Shown here piece by piece: positions 26,687-37,636 of a stretch of DNA of 44,959 nucleotides (its first letter is position 1; the number at the start of each line of letters is the position of its first letter). This DNA is from Spirochaetales bacterium. GTDB lineage: Bacteria; Spirochaetota; Spirochaetia; Treponematales; Treponemataceae. The notes beneath the pieces were generated by a model. That model did no database searches. It saw only the letters and a program-made list of their open reading frames with translations, and was not told the origin of the DNA. A program made the position numbers and the translations under genes. The stretch is from NCBI GenBank assembly GCA_016929605.1, contig JAFGIM010000151.1, positions 1 to 44,959 of the forward strand, given 5' to 3'.

Positions 26687-28306
26687 GTGAAATATGAATT
26701 AACCATTACCCTTTCTCCAGAAGACCAGGATAACCCTGAACGAATTACAGAAGCTCTTTTAAACGAGCTTACCAAGCAAAACGCTTCCCCGCGCCCACGC
26801 GCCACGGATATTACTGCCTATATTCTTCAAAAAAAATCCATAGATGCTCGTCATGGACGGATTAAGGTTTATCTTAAATACACTGTCTACATAGGCGAAA
26901 CGCCTTCAGCTTCTACACAAAACCTCGTTCCTGCCTGGCGACAAGCAGACCCTGCCAAGCAGGTTGTCATTGTTGGTTCTGGCCCCGCAGGTCTTTTTGC
27001 CGCCCTTACCTTGCTTGAGCAAGGTGTTACGCCAATAATCCTGGAACGAGGCAAGGAAACCCCAGAAAGAAAACGGGACATCGCAGATATCACGCGGCTT
27101 GGAAGCGTAAATCCGGACTCGAACTATTGTTTTGGAGAGGGAGGAGCGGGAACCTTCTCGGACGGTAAACTATACACACGTTCAAACAAACGTGGAGACA
27201 TCTCGCGCATTCTTTCAATCCTTCATCATCACGGAGCAGATGCCTCTATCTGTACCGAAGCTCATCCTCATATAGGAAGCGATCTGTTACCAGGTATTAT
27301 CAACGCTATCCGTGCCACAATTGTCAGTCACGGCGGAATCTTCAAGTTTAACACCCGATGCACCAACTTTATACACCACAAAGGTATTCTCAAAGGTGTA
27401 ATTGCAACCTCAGTAGATCACTCCGAAGAAATTCTGTGCGATTGTGTTATTTTGGCTTCTGGACACTCTGCGCGCGACATCTATCACATTCTATCTGATC
27501 TTGAAAATGACGAGGGTATACAAGGCCCTCTACTTGAGGCAAAAGGCTTTGCTATGGGAGTGCGGATTGAACACCCAAGAGACCATATCGATGCAATTCA
27601 ATATCATGGCAAACGATCCCAGCTCGATCTACCTGCAGCAAGCTACCGTCTCTCTGCGCAAATTCAAGAAAGAGGGGTGTACTCGTTCTGCATGTGTCCC
27701 GGAGGACTCATCGTTCCCAGTATGACCGAGGACGGCCTGCTCTGTGTAAATGGAATGTCCCCTTCTGGAAGAAACTCTCGTTGGTCAAATGCGGCTATAG
27801 TAGTTGAGATTCGAAGCGAAGATATTCCGACAGGGAAAGGCTGCGAAAAAGATGCCCTACGAGGGCTTTACTATCAAGTGGATTTTGAGCGAGAGGCTGC
27901 AAGACAAGGGAATAAGGCAGCAGCTCCAGCACAACGCCTTGTTGACTTTATAGACTCAAAACAGAGTACAAGCCTCCCCGAATCTTCCTACAGCCCTGGC
28001 TTAGTATCTTCCCGATTAGATCAATGGCTCCCCACTCATATACTAAGTCGCCTCGCCCCTGCATGTATGGAGTTTAATCGATTCATGAAGGGCTTTATCT
28101 CTCCCGAAGCTATTCTTGTTGCGCCGGAAACCAGAACCTCTTCTCCAGTTCGGATTCTTAGGGATCCACAGACCTGCGAGTCGCCAGCTCTTTCAGGGCT
28201 TTTCCCTGCAGGGGAAGGCTCCGGATACGCAGGGGGCATCGCATCTTCGGCAATGGATGGAGAAAAGGCCGCACGAGCGGTGTTGGCGAAAAAACACTGG
28301 CAATAA
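26687..28306 (+). CDS. FAD-dependent dehydrogenase (COG2509-like)
   Basis: VVIVGSGPAGLFAALTLLEQGVTPIILERG, CFGEGGAGTFSDGKLYTR, GLFPAGEGSGYAGGIASSAMDG. Confidence 0.9.
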   Translation: MKYELTITLSPEDQDNPERITEALLNELTKQNASPRPRATDITAYILQKKSIDARHGRIKVYLKYTVYIGETPSASTQNLVPAWRQADPAKQVVIVGSGPAGLFAALTLLEQGVTPIILERGKETPERKRDIADITRLGSVNPDSNYCFGEGGAGTFSDGKLYTRSNKRGDISRILSILHHHGADASICTEAHPHIGSDLLPGIINAIRATIVSHGGIFKFNTRCTNFIHHKGILKGVIATSVDHSEEILCDCVILASGHSARDIYHILSDLENDEGIQGPLLEAKGFAMGVRIEHPRDHIDAIQYHGKRSQLDLPAASYRLSAQIQERGVYSFCMCPGGLIVPSMTEDGLLCVNGMSPSGRNSRWSNAAIVVEIRSEDIPTGKGCEKDALRGLYYQVDFEREAARQGNKAAAPAQRLVDFIDSKQSTSLPESSYSPGLVSSRLDQWLPTHILSRLAPACMEFNRFMKGFISPEAILVAPETRTSSPVRILRDPQTCESPALSGLFPAGEGSGYAGGIASSAMDGEKAARAVLAKKHWQ

Positions 28307-28307
28307 T

Positions 28308-30155
28308 TCAGGGAAGTATCGTGGGGCAGGGACACTCAGAAATTGGCGCCGGCTCAGACAGATAAAATCCCTGTAAAAAATCTATTTCCATATTTCTCAA
28401 CGACTCAAACACTTGAATATCTTCTACAAACTCCGCAACGGTTTTTTTGTTGGACTTCTTGCAAAAATGAATAATGCCCTCTACCAAAAGACGGGCATTA
28501 TCATCCGTTTTTATCTTGCGAATAAGAGAACCATCAATCTTGACTATATCAATGGGAAGATTTATCAAATTGCAATAATTTGAATAGCCCGTACCAAAAT
28601 CATCAATGGCAATCTTAAACCCATAATGTGATATATAATCTATAAACCAGATGCATTTATCCAACTCGACCAATTCATCACTTTCCAGAATTTCAAAAAT
28701 TATTTTTCCTTGTTTATGTCGAATCAATGAATACACTTCATCAACCAAGGTGATAAACGCTGGCCGAACAATATCTGTAATAGAAATATTGATTGAGATA
28801 TCAACATCGAATTCACATATAGCTTCTGCGGATTTACGTAAAATAAAATCAGTCAAATACTGATAAAACCCTGTCGATTTTGCCACATCCAAATAGGGGT
28901 AAATCGAAGAATACTCTCCATTTTTTTGTTTTATTCGTAACAGCGCTTCATACCAGACAATCTCTTTTCCATCAGAGGAAAATACCGGTTGAAACACGGC
29001 CTTAAAGCTGTGGTTTTCGCGATTGTTTATTAACTCGGTAAATCGAATTGCATAAATATAGGCGCTTTCTTTCTCTGTATTATCATTTTCAAAAATACAG
29101 ATTACCGAATGCCCGCGCTCTGCTTTCTTGAGTGCAACATCGGCACGAGATAGCGGGGTCTCGCAATCTCCCGGGCTTACTAGGGCTCCACCCACCCGAT
29201 ATACCAATTTAATTCTATCCCGTTCCCAGGGAAGAGACTCTAGCTCAAGGGATTGAACAACATCACTCAAGCGCTGAGAAGCATCAGCGATCGTTACATT
29301 CACGGATGTTTCAATTAAAATACCATATTCATTATACTTAAGCTGATAGGTGGTATACCCGTAGCGATGTTCATACTTTCTCAATTTTTGTGATGCAAAC
29401 TGCGAAATAATATCAGAAAACTCATAGCCAAACAGAGCTACCAGATTACTGAAGTTTTCAATTTTGATAATAGCAAATACATAACCCTTATCGCTTTGAA
29501 TACTATGGCACAGGGCTTCCTTGTTTGGCAAACCAGTAGTTGGATCAAAAACCAGCATGTCGGTAAGACGAGCGACGAGTGCTTCCTGGCGACGCTCTGA
29601 ATACCAGGCAAGAATAAAAATAATTACAGAGGTTGCAAGGGCGGATACAAGGGAATTTACATCGAATGCCTGATGGGACGTTAGTTCAAAGAAAGAACTA
29701 ATGGTATACGTGAGGAGGAAAACAACAAGAGATGCAAAATACCATATGGGCCCACGAACAGAGCCACGTAACTGGTTAGACAATACGGGTGCTACTGCAA
29801 GTAAAAAAACACATACCAGTTGACCGACAGGAATAAACAAGGAAAGTGATAATCCTGCTGATACCTGAATCAGGGAGATAAAAATCATTGCCTTGATTCG
29901 TTTGTATTTAATCAAGACAAATAATTCAAGGGCTAAAACAACAAATATCGTAAAGGACGCAATTAGCAGAAGCATATCTTTATGGATAACTGATGTAATG
30001 AACCAGGCAAGGGGAAGAACCAAACTTACCGCCCAGGTGCACAACATGAGGTAATATCGATATTGTCGCGTATCAGCTCTAATTGTCTGATACCACTGAG
30101 TTCTGCGATAATTAAAATGTCCTAGCCCAGTTTTTCTAAACTTCTTGTCCAGCAT
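28308..30155 (-). CDS. Membrane protein with degenerate GGDEF and intact-looking EAL domain
   Basis: GGDEF position reads KYNEY; EAL motifs EALLR, DDFGTGYSNY, KIDGSLI, EFVED, QGFYLSEP retained. Confidence 0.92.
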   Translation of the reverse strand: MLDKKFRKTGLGHFNYRRTQWYQTIRADTRQYRYYLMLCTWAVSLVLPLAWFITSVIHKDMLLLIASFTIFVVLALELFVLIKYKRIKAMIFISLIQVSAGLSLSLFIPVGQLVCVFLLAVAPVLSNQLRGSVRGPIWYFASLVVFLLTYTISSFFELTSHQAFDVNSLVSALATSVIIFILAWYSERRQEALVARLTDMLVFDPTTGLPNKEALCHSIQSDKGYVFAIIKIENFSNLVALFGYEFSDIISQFASQKLRKYEHRYGYTTYQLKYNEYGILIETSVNVTIADASQRLSDVVQSLELESLPWERDRIKLVYRVGGALVSPGDCETPLSRADVALKKAERGHSVICIFENDNTEKESAYIYAIRFTELINNRENHSFKAVFQPVFSSDGKEIVWYEALLRIKQKNGEYSSIYPYLDVAKSTGFYQYLTDFILRKSAEAICEFDVDISINISITDIVRPAFITLVDEVYSLIRHKQGKIIFEILESDELVELDKCIWFIDYISHYGFKIAIDDFGTGYSNYCNLINLPIDIVKIDGSLIRKIKTDDNARLLVEGIIHFCKKSNKKTVAEFVEDIQVFESLRNMEIDFLQGFYLSEPAPISECPCPTILP

Positions 30156-30239
30156 GTGGATAAATAGTATGGGTGACTCGCATATTTGTCAACAATTTCT
30201 CCATTATCAACAAAATGAATGGGGGATATCAAAAAAAAA

Positions 30240-30262
30240 GGGGATTGCCTTGGGCAATCCCC
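30240..30262 (-). terminator. Intrinsic terminator downstream of the M16 peptidase gene
   Basis: Minus strand GGGGATTGCCCAAGGCAATCCCC followed by TTTTTTTT. Confidence 0.9.
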
Positions 30263-30287
30263 GCTAACACACACGATACAATCAGTA

Positions 30288-33098
30288 TTATTTCCCGGCG
30301 GGAACTAGATATGCTTCAACCCGCTGATCATTTTTGAAAAAACGGCGAGCCATATCTCTAAGCTGCTCTCCACTAAGTCGGGATAGGACCTCGTCAGTAT
30401 TACCAATAGTGCTAAGGTCTCTTCCCCTCATTAATTCCTGGGTTATTCGATAATGCCAGAATCGGTTGTTTTGCAATCCGCTTTCCTGACTTCTTCGATA
30501 GGTTTCCCTCAGCTTTAGCAAATATGACTCAGGAATCGGATCTCCCTTAAGCCAGTCAAGCTGTTCCAGTATTGCTTGTACCAACTGTTCCTCTCGACCC
30601 GGCTCACAACCAAACTCAATACCTATCAGATATCTGGGTAATGGATATGAGGTAATCATACCGCTTACTTGCACCCCATAGGTACCACTTAGTTCCTCTC
30701 GCACTACTTCCCTTAAGCGAATATCCATAAGTAAGGTAAACAGGTCAAATAGATCGTAGTCTATTTCCTTTTTCCCTACCTTTCCGCCAAATCCAAGAAA
30801 TACGGAAGATTTCTCCTCCAGGCCCATGGAAATACGTTCTTTAACAATCTTTTTAGGGAACGCCGGTTTTACTGCTTTCGCTTTTTCCTTCTTCCCCGTT
30901 GCAGGCAAGGTTGCAATATAGCGTTCGCAATACTCTTTAAGAATTGTTTTATCAAAACTACCAGTAAACACAAAGGTAAAATCATCTGCGCCGGCAAATC
31001 GTTGACGATAGATTTGTTCTGCTATGGTCCTGTCCATTCGTGAGACAAAATCGCTTGTCAGGTTGGATTGACGAATTGAATCCCCCCACATCAATCTTGT
31101 TTTCAAATCCGCAAATACCTGGGCAGGGACGGAAGATCGATTTTTCGCAACTGTTTCAAGCTGCGCATATAATGCAGCCCAGCCCTTCTCCGAAAAATCA
31201 GGTGCCATGAATTGTAGATGTACTAACTGAAAAAGTGTTTCAAGGTCTTCTACGGATGAATATCCAGACAAACCTTCGTAACTTTCTTCTGCCCATGCCT
31301 GCACAGATACTGATTTTCCGGCAAGTTTCTTTTTTAGAGCTGTAGGAGAAAATCCGTTTATACCGGACATTTCAACATAGTCAGGAGCAAAAGCTGCCGA
31401 CGGAAATTCGGCGTCGCTAACCAACGAGGTGCCGCCGCCGCTAAATGCTCCAAAATGAATTTCGTTCTCCTTAAATGTAGTGGGAAAAAGAACAACAGTT
31501 GCCCCGTTTGACAAGGTCCATTGTATAACACCCTTATCTCCCAAAGACTTTGTCTTGATAACGGAGCCAATTTTTTTAGTTCCATCTGGCTCACTAAATA
31601 AGGGGCGAGATAAGTCTTCTTCAACATATGGTTCAATAGGAACAGGGCTTTGCCATTTTTGCCATGTCTCCAGCAACTCATTCTCTGCGGGTATGTCTGG
31701 GGATTGCTCGGGTGCGGTTACAAAAAGGAGTGTCCCACGGCGGGTAAACCTTCCTTTTATGGACTCAAGAAGCTCTTCTCGCGTTATTGTAGGAATTATT
31801 TCCTGATGCAATCGGTAGCGCTCATCAAGAGAAGGGAAAGCATCTCCTGAAAGCATTGAAGACAACAATGATCCCGCCCTTGCCGCTGAATGCGTCTTGT
31901 CCCGATCCAACCAAAGCTGTTTAATCCTGTCTAAAGAGCTTGCCTTTTCTCGCTCAAGTTCTGCATCAGTCGCCCCAAAAAGAATATACCGGTCAAGTTC
32001 AGTTAAAAGAAGAGTAAAAGATTCATTAAACCTTTCTGCCGAAGGAACCATCGCCACATAAGAAAACTGTGTCTGCCGTAAAATTCTTCTAACACCATTT
32101 TCGCTAGCCAAGAACAATGGATTGGCTTCATAGGTTTTCTCGGATAGCCGCTTATTTAAAATAGACACCGCAAGCGATTCTACTGTTCGCTTCCGATAAT
32201 CTTCAAGAGTCCGCAATCGTTGAGCCGGGAACTGCTCCAGAATTTGAACTGTCGTATATGAAATTTCAGGATCACGGATAACCAATACGGCCGGATCCAT
32301 TTGAAGAGGAACTGGATACTCCTGTTTAGCTCGGGTCGCTTTACTTGCAGGAACTGTTGACAGCGCCTTATTGATGGCCTTATTCATTGAATCCACGTCA
32401 AAATCACCCACGGCAATAACTGACATATGGTCGCTACGGTACCAATCCCGATAAAAATCCATAATTCGCTCACGGGAAATAGTCCTTACAATCTCTGGAT
32501 CTCCTATAGGCCTTCTTAGAGCATAGCGGGAATCGCGAAAAAGAAGCGGAATCTGCTTGTCTTGAACTCGCCCATTAGCCCCCCGACCCATTCGCCATTC
32601 TTCTATCACAACTCCTCGTTCTTTATCCAGCTCATCTGGATCAAAGGTTATTGCACAAGCCCAATCATGTAATACCAAAAGGGACTTTTCTATAATTGCA
32701 GGATTATCTGCGGGGATTTCCAACATATATACAGTTTCATCAAAAGAGGTATACGCATTAACCTCAGGGCCAAAGGCCATACCAATTGACTCAAAATAAT
32801 CAATCAATTCATTTTTCTTGAAATTAGCTGTTCCATTAAAGGCCATGTGCTCAATCAGATGAGCAATGCCAGATTGATCATCATCCTCCAGCACAGAACC
32901 TGCTCGAACTGCCAAACGGAGCATAATCCGGTTAGCAGGCTCCTTGTTTTCTATCAGATGAACGGTCATTCCATTGTCTAAAACAGAACTAATTACAGAA
33001 GGATCTTCTGCTATTAGGGCACTGTCTTGGGCGGGCAAACCGACCAACAAGCTACAAAGGAACACAGCTAAAAATAAAGCAAACCTAATAGAGCGCAT
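30288..33098 (-). CDS. M16 family zinc metallopeptidase (exported; likely start ATG 33098)
   Basis: HLIEHMAFNGTANF (HxxEH), two M16 halves, signal peptide MRSIRFALFLAVFLCSLLVGLPAQ. Confidence 0.93.
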   Translation of the reverse strand: MRSIRFALFLAVFLCSLLVGLPAQDSALIAEDPSVISSVLDNGMTVHLIENKEPANRIMLRLAVRAGSVLEDDDQSGIAHLIEHMAFNGTANFKKNELIDYFESIGMAFGPEVNAYTSFDETVYMLEIPADNPAIIEKSLLVLHDWACAITFDPDELDKERGVVIEEWRMGRGANGRVQDKQIPLLFRDSRYALRRPIGDPEIVRTISRERIMDFYRDWYRSDHMSVIAVGDFDVDSMNKAINKALSTVPASKATRAKQEYPVPLQMDPAVLVIRDPEISYTTVQILEQFPAQRLRTLEDYRKRTVESLAVSILNKRLSEKTYEANPLFLASENGVRRILRQTQFSYVAMVPSAERFNESFTLLLTELDRYILFGATDAELEREKASSLDRIKQLWLDRDKTHSAARAGSLLSSMLSGDAFPSLDERYRLHQEIIPTITREELLESIKGRFTRRGTLLFVTAPEQSPDIPAENELLETWQKWQSPVPIEPYVEEDLSRPLFSEPDGTKKIGSVIKTKSLGDKGVIQWTLSNGATVVLFPTTFKENEIHFGAFSGGGTSLVSDAEFPSAAFAPDYVEMSGINGFSPTALKKKLAGKSVSVQAWAEESYEGLSGYSSVEDLETLFQLVHLQFMAPDFSEKGWAALYAQLETVAKNRSSVPAQVFADLKTRLMWGDSIRQSNLTSDFVSRMDRTIAEQIYRQRFAGADDFTFVFTGSFDKTILKEYCERYIATLPATGKKEKAKAVKPAFPKKIVKERISMGLEEKSSVFLGFGGKVGKKEIDYDLFDLFTLLMDIRLREVVREELSGTYGVQVSGMITSYPLPRYLIGIEFGCEPGREEQLVQAILEQLDWLKGDPIPESYLLKLRETYRRSQESGLQNNRFWHYRITQELMRGRDLSTIGNTDEVLSRLSGEQLRDMARRFFKNDQRVEAYLVPAGK

Positions 33099-33121
33099 GA
33101 ACACCTCGTCAGTATAAAAAA

Positions 33122-33152
33122 ATAGGACGCAGACACTGTAGCATCTGCATCC
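33122..33152 (-). terminator. Intrinsic terminator downstream of the second MCP gene
   Basis: Minus strand GGATGCAGA-tgctacagtg-TCTGCGTCC then TATTTTTTT; 9-bp stem with one G-U. Confidence 0.75.
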
Positions 33153-33180
33153 CTAGTATAACAATAGAACCGTGAATTAA

Positions 33181-35286
33181 TTACGAAACCGAACTAACTT
33201 TAAATCGTTCAATATCAACTTGAATAATACCTGCTGTATCCTTATTTTGAACACCAAGCTCGCTAATCTGTTGAATTGCCTTATTCATCTCGGCAATGCC
33301 GGAAATAATTTCGGTCATCCGGTCATTAACATCGACGGTAATATCTTTAAGCGCGGTAAACACCTCAAGAAGGCGACTGTTTCCCACACTCATTTCGGTT
33401 GATCCTTGTTCAACCAAAACAGTAATATCCCTCATCGAAGTCAGAGCCTCAAGAATTTGGGTACTTCCCGCGTTTTGTTCTGTCATTGCGCTATTAATCT
33501 GTCTTACTAGATTAAACACTTCTCCTACAGAAGAATCAATTTTTTCAAAGGCCTTGGTCGTTTGGATTGAACGATCGTCAACGTTTCCAATAAGACCTTT
33601 TACTTCGCGAATTGTACCGTTAATGGCCTTAGCTTGCTTAGCCGCATCCTCTGCAAGCTTGCGAATTTCGTCCGCTACAACCGCAAATCCCTTGCCAGCG
33701 TCTCCAGCATGAGCAGCCTCTATTGCAGCGTTCATGGCCAAAAGATTTGTTTGACTGGCAATAGTGGAAATCAAGCTGGTTGCACTCGATAGATTGTCAG
33801 AACTTTGTATAACTTGCTTAACTAACTCCGCAACTCCGGCTAGACATTCCTTACCCTCATCAGCATGAGCCTGTAGACCATTTACGAATGTTTCGGTTGT
33901 ACCGGTCATTCCCGATACAGAGGCAAAGTTGGATATCATCTGTTCAATAGCAGCCGAGGATTCAGTTACCGCTGCTGCCTGATTCTTTATTGCCAAAGCC
34001 AGGGAATCAATATTGCGAGCCATTTGTTCAGTTACAGACGCAGTTTCGGAAAGACTTTCCTGTTGCTCACTCATACGACCCTGAGTTACGATTACATTTG
34101 ACTGTATTTGACTTATTCCGGCAGCGGTTTCCGTGCTATTGCTTGAAAGATTCTCACTTACCTCGTTTAAGGTTAATACCCCTTTTGATATAGCACCTAC
34201 TGCCTGTTGCACAGAATCAAGAAGGTCGTTTAATCCTCTGGACATCTGGGCAACCTCATCCTTGCCCTTTACCGGGATTCGCACGGTAAGATCTCCCTTT
34301 GATGCTTGAAGAACCACGCGATTGATCGTTAAAAATCGGCCTATCAGAGCTCTGTGTAGAAAGAAAGAAAGTACAAGTCCTATCATAATAAGAGCGGCAA
34401 ATCCAAGTAGATAACTGACTCTATTAGTTGTATGTGCAACCAACAAAAGGTCCTCGCTATACAACGATACACCAATTACCCACTCCGTTGCCTTCATACG
34501 TTTAAAAGAAAGATATTTTTGATAAATCTTGCGACTATCACTTCCCTTGCTCCAATAATACCCAATAAACCCGCTTTCTTGAGAATCATTGGTCATTTCC
34601 TGTATAAAACCATATTCACTCAAATCAACACCAAGAAGTGCTTTATCTGGATGCCCAACAATATGGCCAGCACGATCAACAATAAAGGGGTATCCCTGCC
34701 TGCCCACCTTTAGATGATCAAAATATTCTGTTTTAAGTAAATCGCTACCGATTATCGCTATCAGATATTTCCCAATATCCGGTCCATTTTCAACTCTTAC
34801 ACCTACCGCAATACCAAAGCCCCTCCCCTTAATCAATTCAAAGGGATAAGGGTCTGTAAAAAAAAGAGAGCCCAAAGCAAGGTTATTATCAAATACAGGA
34901 ATACCAGCAAGGGATTTACCGGTTAAACTTGTATCTTCTGCTGCAAGAACCTCAAAAGAAGCCTGGTCAACCAACATAACATCAGAAAAGAGCGTTTCCC
35001 GCGTTTTAATCAGTCCCAAAAGCGGACTCATTTCCACGGGTCTTGCCGCATAAGACTTAAGAGCCGAAAAAGATGCATTGATTCTGGTATCAAACATCTC
35101 GGCAAGCAAATTGGCCTGTTGCATTGTATTTAATTTTTGCTCTTCAAGTACTCCCCGAGTAATAAATCGAGACTGAACTCCAAAAAGCACAAGTAACACA
35201 ATTAGCACAGCACTGATGACAATCAAGGTTGTTTTTATTATAAGACGTTTCCCGTCGATAAAAGACTTCTTCTCTGCGTACACCAC
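33181..35286 (-). CDS. Methyl-accepting chemotaxis protein with periplasmic sensor and HAMP (ORF opens 35307; likely GTG start about 35286)
   Basis: Periplasmic sensor between two TMs, HAMP ([34 protein letters not shown]), hairpin [41 protein letters not shown] ggagg upstream of GTG. Confidence 0.94.
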   Translation of the reverse strand: MVYAEKKSFIDGKRLIIKTTLIVISAVLIVLLVLFGVQSRFITRGVLEEQKLNTMQQANLLAEMFDTRINASFSALKSYAARPVEMSPLLGLIKTRETLFSDVMLVDQASFEVLAAEDTSLTGKSLAGIPVFDNNLALGSLFFTDPYPFELIKGRGFGIAVGVRVENGPDIGKYLIAIIGSDLLKTEYFDHLKVGRQGYPFIVDRAGHIVGHPDKALLGVDLSEYGFIQEMTNDSQESGFIGYYWSKGSDSRKIYQKYLSFKRMKATEWVIGVSLYSEDLLLVAHTTNRVSYLLGFAALIMIGLVLSFFLHRALIGRFLTINRVVLQASKGDLTVRIPVKGKDEVAQMSRGLNDLLDSVQQAVGAISKGVLTLNEVSENLSSNSTETAAGISQIQSNVIVTQGRMSEQQESLSETASVTEQMARNIDSLALAIKNQAAAVTESSAAIEQMISNFASVSGMTGTTETFVNGLQAHADEGKECLAGVAELVKQVIQSSDNLSSATSLISTIASQTNLLAMNAAIEAAHAGDAGKGFAVVADEIRKLAEDAAKQAKAINGTIREVKGLIGNVDDRSIQTTKAFEKIDSSVGEVFNLVRQINSAMTEQNAGSTQILEALTSMRDITVLVEQGSTEMSVGNSRLLEVFTALKDITVDVNDRMTEIISGIAEMNKAIQQISELGVQNKDTAGIIQVDIERFKVSSVS

Positions 35287-35360
35287 AAATACCACCTCCT
35301 TCAACAAGCTGGAGATTAGTATACGTCATGGATAATCGACGGTCAAACGAAAAGATATTG

Positions 35361-36536
35361 CTACAAACGCCGCTCCAGGCCTAATAAGCGATACCCCTTT
35401 GACTTACTGTCAAGCAATCCCTTAAACAAAGAGCGGGCTTCTTGACCAATGCGGTGCATCAATGAACTTTTTGCACATATAACACATATCCCTCCCGGCC
35501 TTGTTATTCGAGCTATATTAGCAACTAAATGCACATGGGAATCTTCTATGGCTTCTTTGTCGTACATAAGAACAACTGAGTCATATTGATCTTCTAATGC
35601 GAAGAGTCCCGGAAGATGCCTCACCAAGTGTTTTTGCTGACAGATTTCTTCAAGAGCCAAAGAAGTGGCTCTAAGCGCAAGTAAATCCCGATCAGTTATA
35701 GTAAGTGAATCAATAACATGCCCTTTTTCAATTGATATCACTACGGGAATATGTCCTTGACCTGGATGTACTATAAGTGTAGACCCGAAAATAGGTAGGC
35801 GAGCAAGGGAAGAAAGCAGTAATTCTGTACCATAGCCAAGACTGTCAAACTCCGGTAATCCGTACACCGGGCATAGTTTCCAGGATATGCCTTTATATGA
35901 AAAACTTTCTTGACCCCTGGAATATACAGACATATCAAATGCAACAGTCTTTTTGCTGTTTGCTCTATAATGAAATACGGAATAGTCATATGTCTTCTTA
36001 ACATATAGTAGCGAAGACCCTGTCGCCGCGATTGCATTTTCCACTAAAGCAGAAAGCGGCTCAACAATAACTACAGCAACACGCCCTTTCTCGCTGCATA
36101 TAGAAGAAAATTCAGCAATCATTTTTTCTATTACAGCATTTCCTGCTTTTGCGGGTATATTGGACATCACAAGATCATAATCTCTATACACAACATCACT
36201 GGTTCCCAACGAGCCAAAACAACATATATTGGAAAAACCATTCTGCTTGATGTTATGTTGGGTAAAGGCAAGTGCAAGCGCATCTCTATCAACACAATCC
36301 ATACGTTGCAAAGATATGTGCGAAAGTAGGGATAATGCCAAAACTCCAGTTCCACAACCAACATCAAGGGCTTCCGTAATATCATTGACAGGACATTCAT
36401 TGACAATGCTTTGTAAAAGCATTAAAGATCCTGAATCAACCTCAAAGCTACTAAATAGTTCTTGAGATGTTGCAATGTGCAACTTTTTGCCATAAAAAGT
36501 GTAACCGAATTGCTTGTGAATATACGGTGTAATCAT
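35361..36536 (-). CDS. Class I SAM-dependent methyltransferase (RsmC-like)
   Basis: ITEALDVGCGTGVLALSLLSH, YDLVMSNIPAKAGNAVIEKMI. Confidence 0.8.
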   Translation of the reverse strand: MITPYIHKQFGYTFYGKKLHIATSQELFSSFEVDSGSLMLLQSIVNECPVNDITEALDVGCGTGVLALSLLSHISLQRMDCVDRDALALAFTQHNIKQNGFSNICCFGSLGTSDVVYRDYDLVMSNIPAKAGNAVIEKMIAEFSSICSEKGRVAVVIVEPLSALVENAIAATGSSLLYVKKTYDYSVFHYRANSKKTVAFDMSVYSRGQESFSYKGISWKLCPVYGLPEFDSLGYGTELLLSSLARLPIFGSTLIVHPGQGHIPVVISIEKGHVIDSLTITDRDLLALRATSLALEEICQQKHLVRHLPGLFALEDQYDSVVLMYDKEAIEDSHVHLVANIARITRPGGICVICAKSSLMHRIGQEARSLFKGLLDSKSKGYRLLGLERRL

Positions 36537-36937
36537 GTATTTGTTTCAATATCCTTTATCTTTGATATCTCAATTTTCAATGCTCCAATCGATAGTATCA
36601 GTTCTTGAAGAGATAACAACAGCGATATAAATAAGAGCAATAAACTGGTACCAAAAAATATTTCAGCTATAAGTATCTGTGCAATAAAAATCATAAACAT
36701 GGAAAGCACACAAAATAAAAAACTTAACACACCTGCAATCTGTGTGTACTTAATTATTTTTAACCTAATCTCAAAATTGTGGATTTGTCTTAATAAACCA
36801 CTTTCATGATGCTCACCATACATAGCAATATATTGCCGGATTAACGCAGCTAGGGCTAAAAAGCGATTTGTATATGCCAGCATAAACAAAGATATTGCCG
36901 AAAATAATAACGCCGGAGTACTTAATTCAAAATTCAT
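36533..36937 (-). CDS. DUF2721-like membrane protein
   Basis: STPALLFSAISLFMLAYTNRFLALAALIRQY pattern with two further hydrophobic segments. Confidence 0.7.
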   Translation of the reverse strand: MNFELSTPALLFSAISLFMLAYTNRFLALAALIRQYIAMYGEHHESGLLRQIHNFEIRLKIIKYTQIAGVLSFLFCVLSMFMIFIAQILIAEIFFGTSLLLLFISLLLSLQELILSIGALKIEISKIKDIETNT

Positions 36938-36959
36938 TAGTATCCTCCCTGTAAGTGCT

Positions 36960-37349
36960 TCATATAGTTATCTCAAGAGAATTACCCTCTGGATCAAGAA
37001 CAATACTTTCATAATATCCATCCCCGGTTCTTCGGGGTCTTCCCGCGATTGTATACCCATCCTCTTCAAGTCGGCTTGTCAATACATCAACACTCTCTTC
37101 TGATCCTACGGAAAACGCTATATGTGCAAAGCCTGTTAAGCAAAGATGATTCTCGTTTTCTTTAATACATACATCTGAGGTGTGCATTATTTCAAGGCGC
37201 GTGCCATTAGTAAAACGTAAAAAATAGGAAGAAAACCCTTTAACCGGGTTTTCATAGCGTGCCGATCGGACTGCATTGAAATAGGTTTCATAAAATGAAG
37301 CAATCTTTTCTAAATCAACGCACCACATACCGATATGTTCAATTTTCAT
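36960..37349 (-). CDS. VOC/glyoxalase family protein
   Basis: MKIEHIGMWCVDLEKIASFYETYF, HIAFSVGSEESVDVL, YYESIVLDPEGNSLEITI. Confidence 0.9.
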   Translation of the reverse strand: MKIEHIGMWCVDLEKIASFYETYFNAVRSARYENPVKGFSSYFLRFTNGTRLEIMHTSDVCIKENENHLCLTGFAHIAFSVGSEESVDVLTSRLEEDGYTIAGRPRRTGDGYYESIVLDPEGNSLEITI

Positions 37350-37364
37350 TGGCAGTAGTACTCC

Positions 37365-37628
37365 TTACCTTGAAGGCGTTGTATATTCTTCTAACTTCTG
37401 TAAATACTTCATTGCTTCTTCATCACTGGACCCGCACATCTGTTTGCTAGGAGTAAAATTTTTGCACACCGCTGGATAGATAGGACTGCCGTAAATAAGA
37501 CATCTGTTGCTATTATTCAGATTTACACAACGCACCCCGGCAGGCTTGCCCTCCGGCATACCCGGAAGAGCAGAAGAAATTGAAATATAGATACAACATA
37601 CTGCACAACCAGGCCTGCATTCCATGTC
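37365..37628 (-). CDS. YkgJ-type cysteine cluster protein
   Basis: MECRPGCAVCCIYISISSALPGMPEGKPAGVRCVNLNNSNRCLIYGSPIYPAVCKNF. Confidence 0.85.
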   Translation of the reverse strand, partial: DMECRPGCAVCCIYISISSALPGMPEGKPAGVRCVNLNNSNRCLIYGSPIYPAVCKNFTPSKQMCGSSDEEAMKYLQKLEEYTTPSR

Positions 37629-37636
37629 CATTGTAA

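Noticed and set aside
15891-35307. Two MCP genes as a recent duplication/repeat
   Set aside because: Only the conserved signalling hairpin is similar; sensor domains and lengths differ, which is normal for MCP paralogs.
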